Shown here: positions 1-7,798 of the stretch, piece after piece
Numbering within the stretch: the stretch's first letter is position 1
Layout: each line of letters opens with the position of its first letter
Source of the DNA: Bacteroidaceae bacterium
GTDB taxonomy: Bacteria > Bacteroidota > Bacteroidia > Bacteroidales > Bacteroidaceae
Assembly: GCA_900770655.1 (NCBI GenBank)
Contig: CAAGLA010000011.1
Location: 1-32,214 of the forward strand
Length of the DNA stretch: 32,214 nt
Direction of reading: 5' to 3'
Notes under the pieces: generated by a model
The model's input: the letters and a program-made list of their open reading frames with translations, nothing else
The model's database searches: none
What the model was told of the DNA's origin: nothing
Made by a program: the position numbers and the translations under genes

Positions 1-313
1 ACAACTCGCTTTTCACGCAACAACAGCATCGCGAAGAACATCGCTCAAACAATTCCTCTCCTTGTCCGCTGTTTGAACGGTTGTTTGCTGTAATTTTATC
101 GGTGACGGTTTATGTTTGAAATTACTCTGGCAATGAACATAGCAAAAGTATTGTTAATAAACCACCGGCACTGTCAATAATTGAGGGTATGCAAGTGTGT
201 AAACTTGCTTGCAAACAAACATTCCAACACTAAATTTATACTGAATGACAAAAACAACGTAAGCAGATCATCCTGTACGCAAGTGAAAGAGCTAAAGAGC
301 GACTATTGTTTGT
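1..313. other. Intergenic stretch without a supported gene
   Basis: No convincing gene was found here. Two weak promoter-like words are visible: TATGTTTG on the plus strand at 111-118 and TACTTTTG on the minus strand (plus positions 143-150). A short reading frame starts with ATG on the minus strand at 41-39 and runs off the left edge after 13 codons. It could be the start of a leftward gene driven by the minus-strand box, but it is too short to call. A 6-bp inverted repeat (gcaagt/acttgc, 191-208) has no T-tract, so it is not a clear terminator for the transporter gene that ends at 314. Confidence 0.5.
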
Positions 314-943
314 TTAATGCTTTGAAGCTATGAAACGGTAAAGATTACAACCAATGAAATTACCCACGACAAGGCAGGGATAGAGCAATGCAATATTTAC
401 CCAGTGAGCCGAGGTGTACTCCAAAGGCACTGTCATATAATAAAAAGCGTCGGCAAGGCAGTGGGGGAAACCGCAGTTTATGAAGAGCGGCACACCAAAG
501 AGCAACGCCAAAGGCTTGCCCTCACGGGCGAAAGTGACAACGGTTGTCATTATGAAACCACAACCAATGGCAAGCAGGCCTGCACGCACAGGGCCTATTG
601 TCAGGCGTGACTCCAAGATTCTTTGTGCAGCCTCGCCAAGTTCAATGGGCGACATACGGGTGAGAAGCGATACAAGCAGACAACCGAAGATATTGCCGGC
701 AAGAATGAACAGCAGCTCGCCTATAGCCTTTAGCCAGCGCGAACGGCCGTCGTCGTAGCGCAAGGGCACAAAGCCCGCCGTTCCTGTGTAAAGTTTAAGT
801 TTATAGTTCACAACGGTGAGCAGCCCGAAGGAGAACAACACGGCTCCTATTATATTGGGGAAGGCAAGATAGCCCCAACCGGCAATAGCCACCGCAATAC
901 CCGAAAGTATTGACGAGCGGAATGTATCAACTCTGTTTTCCAT
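314..943 (-). CDS. Formate/nitrite transporter (FNT) family protein
   Basis: This is a 209-residue integral membrane protein with about six hydrophobic segments. The segment around residues 127-167 fits the FNT family: a CGFIMTT stretch is followed by GVPLFINCGFPHCLADAFYY, which resembles the usual GFxHxxAN pore motif containing the central histidine. FNT proteins are pentameric channels for formate, nitrite, lactate or hydrosulfide across the inner membrane. At 209 residues it is shorter than typical members (about 260-280), and N-terminal loops appear reduced, so substrate cannot be assigned. The start at 943 lies 23 nt after the stop of the upstream glucanotransferase gene on the same strand, suggesting co-transcription. 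In a fermenter, formate export is plausible, but this is inference. Confidence 0.72.
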   Translation of the reverse strand: MENRVDTFRSSILSGIAVAIAGWGYLAFPNIIGAVLFSFGLLTVVNYKLKLYTGTAGFVPLRYDDGRSRWLKAIGELLFILAGNIFGCLLVSLLTRMSPIELGEAAQRILESRLTIGPVRAGLLAIGCGFIMTTVVTFAREGKPLALLFGVPLFINCGFPHCLADAFYYMTVPLEYTSAHWVNIALLYPCLVVGNFIGCNLYRFIASKH

Positions 944-966
944 AGTATTTTTCTGTTTAATATTCG

Positions 967-3654
967 TTACAAAAGGCGACCGCTCTCCTCTACCATACTG
1001 CGGAGCGTGTCGTTGAAAGCACGCTCACCAAGCAGTTGCTCGAGAGGAATGTGCATACGGTAGTTCCACAGGTGGTCGCGGTTCGATGGTATGTTTATGC
1101 GCTCGTCGCCGGGGCTGGGGTGGCGCAGGCGCTCGTCAATGGCCATAAGGTCTTGCCAAGCAAAAAGCGCAAAGGCCGACGGCGACTGCAGGTGCTGCAT
1201 AATTATTGCTCTTGCCACACGGCCGTCCATTTCGGCGGGAGCGTCGCCCTCGAAACCAAGAACGCTGTTGTAGAACTGCTGGGAGAGAGCCGGATCTTCT
1301 GTCCACCAGCCACGCAGGGTGCTCATATCGTGGGTAGAAGGGGTAGCCACCGATAGGTACGGGTAACGCGAAGGCGAAGCGAATGTCTCGCCATATAGCT
1401 TTGGCATACGCTGTATTTCAAGGGAGAGTATCTGCAGGTTCTTCATAACCCACGGAACACAAGCCGGTATCATTCCCAAATCTTCGCCGCAGGCTGTCAT
1501 TGTGGTCGACTGCAAAAGTGGTGCGAGCTTGCGCATTCCCTCGCGGTACCATTGCATTGTATGGCGGCTGTAGAAGTACTCTTCGTAAAGGTGGTCGTAT
1601 GCTATGCGGTCGCCGAATTCAAGCTGTTTGTAGGCTTCGGTGTCACCGCCAAGAATACGGGGAACATACTTGCCCTCTTCGCCAATGTGAGGCAGGAAGA
1701 GAACATCGCAGTACAGGCGCTGCAGCGACTCCTTCATCGCTGCCGACAGCTTGGGAGCACGCTCATATATGTAGTATGCCAGAGTGTTGGCATCGCATAT
1801 TTCGGGTTTGAAGCTGTATGTGCCGTCGGCCTGCTTGTCGAGGAAAAGCCCTGCAATGATTCTCGCTTTCCGCGGGAAGAGTTTTTTTAGTACTTCGTCG
1901 CTGATATAAGGCTTTGTGTGCAGATGCTTGTCGAAAGAGAAACCTGCTTGCTCTATTTCGGCAACAGTGAGCGGAAGATTAGGCGAGAAACTGCCCACAA
2001 GGCCGCTCTTTGCCGTGCGCGGTATTTCCCAAATGCGGAAGAAACCTAATATGTGGTCTATGCGGTAGGCATCGAAGAAGCGCGACATATATTGCAGACG
2101 GCGACGCCACCAACGGTAACCGTCGGCTGCCATTACTTTCCAATTATATGTAGGAAAACCCCAATTCTGGCCGTCGGCCGAAAACATATCGGGCGGAGCG
2201 CCGGCAGAAACGGTGAGGTTGAACTGCTCTCTTTCGCACCACACATCGACCCCGTTGGGAGCCACGCCAATGGGTATATCGCCCTTTATTGCAACACCGT
2301 GGCTATTTGCATATTCGTGGGCTGCAGTGAGCTGGGTGTAGAGAAGATACTGCACATAGCTGTAGAAGCGGGTCTCGCGAAGAGCTTCGGGGTATTCTGC
2401 CAGCACACGTTCGCGAGTTTCGGCTGTGTAGTAGGGGTAATCTTTCCAGTCCCACATATTGCTGTGAAGACGTGTGGAGAGGAAACGGAAAAGCGTATAG
2501 GGAACAAGCCATTCGGCCTGCTCTTTTTCGAACTCCACATATTCCTGCGAGGTTAGTTGTTCGTAGCCCTGTTCGTCGAAGAGTTCACGCAGATATTTGA
2601 TTTTGAGCCTGTATACAGCTGCATAATCTATTTTGGGCAGTGCGTTTAGCCTTTCGCGCTCCTTCTGGAAATATTTGTTGCGTTTTTCACTGGCAAGAGG
2701 AGGAAGTTGCGACATATCGGCATAAACCGGATTAAGGGCAAATACCGACACGCAGTTGTAGGGGTAGGAGTCTTCGTTGCCGCCACAGACAGTGGTGTCG
2801 TTCACGGGCAACAACTGGAGTATGTTCTGCCCCGTTGCGCCAAGCCAGTCGACCATAAGCCTGATATCGCCGAAGTCGCCTATACCCCACCCGTGCGACG
2901 AGCGAAGCGAGAAGAGCGGGATAACCGTTCCTGCAATACGCAGTTTGGGCGAAGGGAAATTGAGTTCGTCGAGCTGGTAGAAATAGTTGGTGGCCGAATC
3001 GAAATTGGGCAAAAGAATGTGGCGGTTCTCGCCGGGTTCCCAACGCACCGTACCCTCATCGCTCACAGCTATGAACTTATAGTAGATGCCGCCACTGATG
3101 ATTGTATCGACATCGAAAGTTACGCTCCAGCGACCGGGAACACGCTGCTGCATTGGAAGGGCACGCTGCGGGTCCCAAGAGCCAAGCACTGCCGCGTCGC
3201 CGGCAAGATATAGGCGTTCGCCCTTCTGCAGGCCCGTGACATAGAGCGAGAAGGTTACGCTGCGGTTATACCAGTTTATGCTTGGAGAGTCGAGCGAAAG
3301 CGGGTTCTTGTCGAAGAAACGGAAAAGATTTGTCTGCGTGTAATAACCTATGGGAGAGTCGAGCCACATATCGTATACTATATACCTGTGGTTCACGCAG
3401 TTGAAGCGCAAACGGTGAGGAGTGTACCCCCATTCGGCACAGGCTCTCTTGCCGCCGGCAAGCATTTCGTAGCCATACAGTATGTGGTCGTAGTCTTCAC
3501 TGACCTCCATTGAGCCTTGCCACCACCCTTTCTGCACTTCGCGCAATGAGAGCACGCCGTTGGTGGGAGAGCCGTTGTCTTCTAAAGTAAAGTTAAGATA
3601 CAGAACGCCTTCGCCGGCTGTGTCGTATCTTATGTTGAATTCTATAAATTTCAT
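967..3654 (-). CDS. malQ: 4-alpha-glucanotransferase (amylomaltase, GH77) with N-terminal starch-binding domains
   Basis: This 895-residue protein disproportionates alpha-1,4-glucans and maltodextrins, probably in the cytoplasm since no signal peptide is visible. The first ~250 residues hold two carbohydrate-binding (CBM20-like) modules; the second contains the typical LAGDAAVLGSWDPQRALPM segment around residues 150-167. The GH77 barrel follows from about residue 250 (SSHGWGIGDFGD; LLPVNDT). The catalytic aspartate lies in FDAYRIDHILGFFR near residue 531, the acid/base glutamate in GEDLG near 722, and the third carboxylate in STHDM near 775. Length and architecture match Bacteroidota and plant DPE2-type enzymes. 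The start at 3654 is placed just downstream of a good minus-strand promoter (3694-3723). The transporter gene at 314-943 follows in the same direction. Confidence 0.93.
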   Translation of the reverse strand: MKFIEFNIRYDTAGEGVLYLNFTLEDNGSPTNGVLSLREVQKGWWQGSMEVSEDYDHILYGYEMLAGGKRACAEWGYTPHRLRFNCVNHRYIVYDMWLDSPIGYYTQTNLFRFFDKNPLSLDSPSINWYNRSVTFSLYVTGLQKGERLYLAGDAAVLGSWDPQRALPMQQRVPGRWSVTFDVDTIISGGIYYKFIAVSDEGTVRWEPGENRHILLPNFDSATNYFYQLDELNFPSPKLRIAGTVIPLFSLRSSHGWGIGDFGDIRLMVDWLGATGQNILQLLPVNDTTVCGGNEDSYPYNCVSVFALNPVYADMSQLPPLASEKRNKYFQKERERLNALPKIDYAAVYRLKIKYLRELFDEQGYEQLTSQEYVEFEKEQAEWLVPYTLFRFLSTRLHSNMWDWKDYPYYTAETRERVLAEYPEALRETRFYSYVQYLLYTQLTAAHEYANSHGVAIKGDIPIGVAPNGVDVWCEREQFNLTVSAGAPPDMFSADGQNWGFPTYNWKVMAADGYRWWRRRLQYMSRFFDAYRIDHILGFFRIWEIPRTAKSGLVGSFSPNLPLTVAEIEQAGFSFDKHLHTKPYISDEVLKKLFPRKARIIAGLFLDKQADGTYSFKPEICDANTLAYYIYERAPKLSAAMKESLQRLYCDVLFLPHIGEEGKYVPRILGGDTEAYKQLEFGDRIAYDHLYEEYFYSRHTMQWYREGMRKLAPLLQSTTMTACGEDLGMIPACVPWVMKNLQILSLEIQRMPKLYGETFASPSRYPYLSVATPSTHDMSTLRGWWTEDPALSQQFYNSVLGFEGDAPAEMDGRVARAIIMQHLQSPSAFALFAWQDLMAIDERLRHPSPGDERINIPSNRDHLWNYRMHIPLEQLLGERAFNDTLRSMVEESGRLL

Positions 3655-3693
3655 TTTCTATGCGGGAGATTACATCCTTTTTCATAAACTATG

Positions 3694-3723
3694 CGAAAAT
3701 ACAAAAAAAAATGTGCTGAACAA
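3694..3723 (-). promoter_or_regulatory. Predicted Bacteroidota-type promoter for malQ
   Basis: Read on the minus strand, a -7 box TATTTTCG (3701-3694) is preceded by TTG (3723-3721) with a 19-nt spacer. This fits the Bacteroidota TTTG-N19-21-TAnnTTTG pattern, with C in place of T in the -7 box. The malQ start codon is about 40 nt downstream. Confidence 0.6.
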
Positions 3724-3835
3724 CAATTCAGCTCTCTTTTTAGCCACAGTTCTGCGGGCAAAAGATAGAGATAAGGCGGGAAGGGGCTATTTTTATACTT
3801 TTTAAGAAACAAAAAAGCGTTTTACCCTTTTCACC

Positions 3836-3866
3836 TTTGCTGATATTGCAAAATAAACTAATTTTG
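3836..3866 (+). promoter_or_regulatory. Predicted promoter for the amidase-MCE operon
   Basis: TTTG at 3836-3839 and TAATTTTG at 3859-3866 are separated by 19 nt, an exact match to the primary sigma factor pattern of Bacteroidota. The amidase ATG is at 3921, giving a short leader of about 45-50 nt. It is divergent to the malQ promoter about 110 bp to the left. Confidence 0.75.
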
Positions 3867-3920
3867 CAGAAATAGTATATACTTTAAGGCAGTAGGGAAT
3901 GCCGTAAAAGAATAGAGAAT

Positions 3921-5021
3921 ATGAATCTTAGACTTTTTACAAAAGGAACAATTATAGCGCTTCTGTTGTTATCTGTTTCTGTACTGCCTTCTGTGGCACA
4001 GAGGACAAGCAGGCCTTTCACAGTGGTCATAGACCCCGGACACGGTGGTGTGGACCCGGGAGCCATAGGCCGCAGAATTCAGGAAAAGGAGGTTAACTTC
4101 AAGGTTTCGAACCTGCTCGGAGATATGATTACTGCGGCTTTCCCCGAAGTCAAAGTCATTTACACCAGAACCACTGACGTTAAGATTCCGCTTGCACGCC
4201 GTGCCGACATTGCCAACGATGCAAAAGCCGATGTTTTCATTTCCATACACTCCAATGCAAACTCCGACCGCAGCGCCAACGGTTGCCAGACATTTACTCT
4301 TGGTGCCGGCACCGATGCCGAAGCTAAGGCCGCGGCTATGTATGAGAATGAGGTTATTCTAACCGAAGAGAATCACGAAGAGCTATACAACTTCGACCCG
4401 CGCTCAAGCGAGAGCTACATTATGTTCGAACTTATAAGAGGGCACGATATGGAGCTGAGCGTTGAACTTGCCGAAATGGTACAGCGTGGTATGACAGGAA
4501 AGACAAGCCTCAGGAACAGAGGCGTATCTTCGGCCGGTTTCCTTGTTCTGCACCGCACAGTTATGCCAAGCATTCTGGTGGAGCTTGCATTCATTTCGAA
4601 CCGCAACGACGAAGATGTGTTAAGGAGTGCCACAGGGCAGAAGAACCTTGCCGAGGGTATTTTCAACGGCTTTGCCGAGTATTACAGAAAGTATGGACAG
4701 AGGAACAGCTTCAGTTCTGCAACCGCAAGCAGCACAGCAACGGCTGCGGCAGAGAGCGGCAGACCGCTCTTTAAAGTGCAGATACTGGCAACAGACAGGC
4801 AACTGAGTGCCGGCGACAGAAGACTTAAAGGGCTCGACGCCGAATATTACATTGAAAACGGGATGTACAAATATACCTACTGCGCAAGCTATGACTACGA
4901 TGAGATTGCACGCAAGAGAAGAGAGATTCTGCACCTCTTCGACCAAGCATTCATAGTTGCTTTCATAGATGGCGAGAAGGTGAACACCCAAGATGCTATC
5001 AGAATTTTCAGAAACGAATGA
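3921..5021 (+). CDS. N-acetylmuramoyl-L-alanine amidase (Amidase_3 family, AmiC-like)
   Basis: This is a 366-residue exported zinc amidase that cleaves the amide bond between MurNAc and the stem peptide, for septal peptidoglycan splitting or turnover. A signal peptide covers about residues 1-27. The Amidase_3 domain covers about 33-255: DPGHGG gives zinc ligand His41, the EK after the glycine loop gives Glu55, SIHSNA gives His110, and the ILVELAFISN segment gives the catalytic Glu221. A Ser/Ala/Thr-rich linker (about 265-280) is followed by a C-terminal 80-residue domain that looks SPOR-like (FKVQILATDR at its start), a fold that binds denuded glycan at the division site. The stop overlaps the next start (ATGA, 5018-5021), indicating translational coupling to the MCE-protein gene. 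Confidence 0.92.
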   Translation: MNLRLFTKGTIIALLLLSVSVLPSVAQRTSRPFTVVIDPGHGGVDPGAIGRRIQEKEVNFKVSNLLGDMITAAFPEVKVIYTRTTDVKIPLARRADIANDAKADVFISIHSNANSDRSANGCQTFTLGAGTDAEAKAAAMYENEVILTEENHEELYNFDPRSSESYIMFELIRGHDMELSVELAEMVQRGMTGKTSLRNRGVSSAGFLVLHRTVMPSILVELAFISNRNDEDVLRSATGQKNLAEGIFNGFAEYYRKYGQRNSFSSATASSTATAAAESGRPLFKVQILATDRQLSAGDRRLKGLDAEYYIENGMYKYTYCASYDYDEIARKRREILHLFDQAFIVAFIDGEKVNTQDAIRIFRNE

Positions 5022-5923
5022 CAATGAACAACAAGAAAAGATATTTCCGCGAGCTGGGAGTTGGACTGCTGGGTATTCTGGCACTGTTCATAATATATGT
5101 GCTCATAAATTTCTTCAAAGGGGTAAATCTGCTCGACGAGGGCAACAAATACTATATAGAGTTCGACAATATAGGCGAAATTTACAAGACCACGCCGGTA
5201 TACCTCAACGGCTACAAGGTGGGCAACGTGAGCAACATTTCATACGACTTTAAGAAAGCCGCCGATGTATGTGTAGAGATTAGCGTAGACGCAAGGCTGC
5301 ACATTCCTTGCGAGAGCTATGCCATTGTGAATACAAAGATTCTTGGCAGTGGCTCCATTAACCTTATTCTGGCCGGCGGAGACAACTACATTCAGCCGGG
5401 CGACACAATAAAAGGGCACCTCGATGCAGGAGCTTTGGGCGAAGCGGGAAATATGATACCGAAGGTCGATGATATGCTGCCGAAGGTTGATTCCATTCTC
5501 ACCTCGCTGAACACCATTCTTGCCAACCCCGCGATAAACAATTCGGTGAACAACATTGAATTGCTCACCCGCCAGCTAAACGCCACCACAGCACAGATAA
5601 ACAGCCTTATAAACAACGATATAAACGAGGCTGCCGGCAAGCTGGTGGAGATTGAAGACGACCTGCTCACCGTGTCGTCACAACTGAGCCAAGTAGACTA
5701 CACAGCCCTTATGGCATCGCTCGAAGAGTCTTTGAGAAACATTCAGCAGATTACCGATGCTCTGAACAACGGCGAGGGCACTGCCGGGCTGCTGCTTAAG
5801 GACAGCACTCTATACAACAACCTTAATGCTACCTGCGAGAGTGCTACAGCGCTGCTCGAGGACCTGCGCAACAACCCGAAAAGGTATGTGCATTTTTCGG
5901 TATTCGGGAGAAAGAGCGAGTAA
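5018..5923 (+). CDS. MCE/MlaD family protein (lipid transport, substrate-binding subunit)
   Basis: This 301-residue protein is anchored by one N-terminal membrane segment (about residues 13-34). An MCE/MlaD domain follows at about 40-118, with the typical IGEIYKTTPVYLNGYKVGNV segment. The remaining ~180 residues are mostly helical or coiled coil and begin with repeated PKVDDMLPKVDSIL. MlaD-like proteins form hexameric rings that carry phospholipids between inner and outer membranes with an MlaE/MlaF ABC transporter; no permease or ATPase gene lies nearby. Amidase followed by an MCE protein is, as I recall, a common Bacteroidota arrangement. The start at 5018 overlaps the amidase stop by 4 nt; an alternative ATG lies two codons later (5024). 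Its stop is only 10 nt from that of the convergent gene. Confidence 0.88.
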   Translation: MTMNNKKRYFRELGVGLLGILALFIIYVLINFFKGVNLLDEGNKYYIEFDNIGEIYKTTPVYLNGYKVGNVSNISYDFKKAADVCVEISVDARLHIPCESYAIVNTKILGSGSINLILAGGDNYIQPGDTIKGHLDAGALGEAGNMIPKVDDMLPKVDSILTSLNTILANPAINNSVNNIELLTRQLNATTAQINSLINNDINEAAGKLVEIEDDLLTVSSQLSQVDYTALMASLEESLRNIQQITDALNNGEGTAGLLLKDSTLYNNLNATCESATALLEDLRNNPKRYVHFSVFGRKSE

Positions 5924-5933
5924 CGAATAACCA

Positions 5934-7613
5934 TTAACGGGCGAAATTGCGGGTGTAGAGCAGTTCGCCGTGGCGGTTATAGACCTTGAGGGTGTAACGC
6001 CCTCCCTGCAAGCCATTGACAATTATATTCGTAGAGTAACGGCCGGAGTATATCTTTCGGCCATAGAGGTCTGTAACTTCCAGCTGCCAGCCAAACGACG
6101 AGGGTTCGGGCAGCTGCAAATTCCCTGTTGCCACAGAACTTTCCACGCCACGGCAAAGAATTCTCTTCGGCTCACTCTCTATTCCATAGGCATTTACAGC
6201 CGTTACGGCAAGAGCAAAAGGAGCTCTTGTGCGGCAATTCCACCTGAAACAGGTGTCGGCAACAGAAAGCGCCACAATATTTTGCGGATTACCGGTGTCT
6301 ACGCTGTCGCCCAGCGCTGCATATACATTGTAACAGATAGCCGGGAAGTTCTCTTGGGCCGCTACACCACTCCACGAGAGTTGCACACCGCGTTCGTCGC
6401 GCAAGGCTGATATGGCAGCCGGGGTTTCAGGCGCTTCTCCAGCCCACTCCATTGGCGGTACAAGCGCCGGCGTGCGGTAGAAACGCGAATATAGTGCATA
6501 GCCTTTTGCTGTGCCACTGAGTATGTGGGCTGCGCGGAACATTGCCGTACCTGCTGTGCCGGCGCTGCGGGAGGTATTGAGCTGCCTTTCTATCTCAACA
6601 GAAGGCCAGCCTCCATATTCGGGCAAAAGACGGTATATTCCTATACCCGGCACAACGTGACGGCCGCAAGAGTTTTCCTGCCAGTCGAGGACAAAGGGAT
6701 AGAAGTTGTTGCCGTTATAATAGAGCATAGGAAAGAGAATATCCATTATGCCGTCGCGCATCCAAGCCTGCGCCTCCTGAAAAACAGCATCGTGGGCATT
6801 CCACCCCAGAGAGCTATAGCGTGTGAGGTCGTCGTACTTGCCAAGCGGAGCGCAGCTTACCCTCACCCACGGTTTAATGGATTTTACACAGGAATATACA
6901 CTTTCCGCTATGCGGGTTATGTTGGCGCGGCGCCAGCCGGCAAGTGAAGTTCCACGGCCGTGGCGACGGTGCAACGAGGCATCGGGGTAGCCGTTTGTAC
7001 GGTCGGGATAACGGACATAGTCCAAATGAATCCCGTCGACATTGTAATTGGCAACAATCTCTTCTACTATGCGGGTTATGTAGCCTGCAGTTTCGGGGTT
7101 GCCCGGTTCGAGATACCAAGCTCCTTTGTAATGGGTACACAATGCCCTGTTCTTGCGCACCACGGAGCGCGAGCCCTGCTTAGAGACATATTCGTCTTTG
7201 CCAAGCGGCAATGTAACCAGCCAAGCGTGCAGCTGCATTCCGCGTTTATGGCACTCTTCTATGGCAAAGGCAAGCGGGTCGTAGCCCGGGTCTTTCCCGG
7301 GTACGCCGGTGAGAAGAGCCGCGAAGGGTTCTACCTGCGAGGGGTAGATTACATCGCCTCTTACACGCGTTTGCAGCAGAATAGTGTTCACGTTCAACTG
7401 CTGCAGGGAGTCGAGAATGGCTACAAGTTCGGCCTTTTGCCTTGAGACATCGGCGGGTGTGCGCACAAGAGTGGCGGGCCAGTCAAGGTTCTCTATGGTT
7501 GTGAGCCACACGGCGCGGTATTCATACTTGGGAACTGTGACATTCTGCGCAACCACAGAAAGGGGTATTGTCAGGATAAATATTATAAAAAAAACTATTT
7601 TTGAACTCTTCAT
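5934..7613 (-). CDS. Secreted GHL10 (family 10-like glycosyl hydrolase, DUF187) protein with C-terminal sorting-like domain
   Basis: This 559-residue exported protein has a signal peptide at about 1-22. The GHL10 barrel (PF02638 type) covers about 30-390: it starts YRAVWLTTIENLDWP and contains VDGIHLDYVRYP and MDILFPMLYYN, hallmarks of the family. Related proteins are lipoproteins or exported proteins thought to act on glycans or peptidoglycan; the exact substrate is not established here. A fibronectin-III-like segment (about 405-490) follows. The last ~60 residues (EVTDLYGRKIYSG, then GLQGGRYTLKVYNRHG) resemble a type A T9SS sorting domain, suggesting outer-membrane export. The start at 7613 follows a -7 box at 7658-7651 (minus). 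It converges on the MCE-protein gene with no room for a classic terminator. Confidence 0.85.
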   Translation of the reverse strand: MKSSKIVFFIIFILTIPLSVVAQNVTVPKYEYRAVWLTTIENLDWPATLVRTPADVSRQKAELVAILDSLQQLNVNTILLQTRVRGDVIYPSQVEPFAALLTGVPGKDPGYDPLAFAIEECHKRGMQLHAWLVTLPLGKDEYVSKQGSRSVVRKNRALCTHYKGAWYLEPGNPETAGYITRIVEEIVANYNVDGIHLDYVRYPDRTNGYPDASLHRRHGRGTSLAGWRRANITRIAESVYSCVKSIKPWVRVSCAPLGKYDDLTRYSSLGWNAHDAVFQEAQAWMRDGIMDILFPMLYYNGNNFYPFVLDWQENSCGRHVVPGIGIYRLLPEYGGWPSVEIERQLNTSRSAGTAGTAMFRAAHILSGTAKGYALYSRFYRTPALVPPMEWAGEAPETPAAISALRDERGVQLSWSGVAAQENFPAICYNVYAALGDSVDTGNPQNIVALSVADTCFRWNCRTRAPFALAVTAVNAYGIESEPKRILCRGVESSVATGNLQLPEPSSFGWQLEVTDLYGRKIYSGRYSTNIIVNGLQGGRYTLKVYNRHGELLYTRNFAR

Positions 7614-7650
7614 AAAAACACAACGGGCAAAAGCCCGACCAAAAACGTTG

Positions 7651-7658
7651 CAAAAATA
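7651..7658 (-). promoter_or_regulatory. Predicted -7 box for the GHL10 gene
   Basis: Minus-strand TATTTTTG matches TAnnTTTG, 37 nt upstream of the GHL10 start codon. I see no good -33 box at the right distance. A small hairpin (cgggc, aaaa loop, gcccg; 7624-7637) falls in the predicted leader. Confidence 0.5.
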
Positions 7659-7675
7659 CTTATTTTCGCCGTCAA

Positions 7676-7709
7676 TTTTGGTTATATTCTCATTTATTTT
7701 GTATTTTTG
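7676..7709 (+). promoter_or_regulatory. Predicted promoter for nifJ
   Basis: TTTTG at 7676-7680 and TATTTTTG at 7702-7709 are separated by 21 nt. The nifJ ATG is at 7799, giving an untranslated leader of about 80 nt. It is divergent to the GHL10 -7 box about 45 bp to the left. Confidence 0.65.
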
Positions 7710-7798
7710 CCATAATGCTTTGTTTAAATAACAGATTCCTGTTGTTTAGTACATTTGTTGAGCAAGATACTTACAGTAATTCATAAATTAATTGCGTT

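Noticed and set aside
1..41. Minus-strand ORF running off the left edge (ATG at 41-39)
   Set aside because: Only 13 codons are visible and the promoter evidence is weak; cannot be distinguished from chance.
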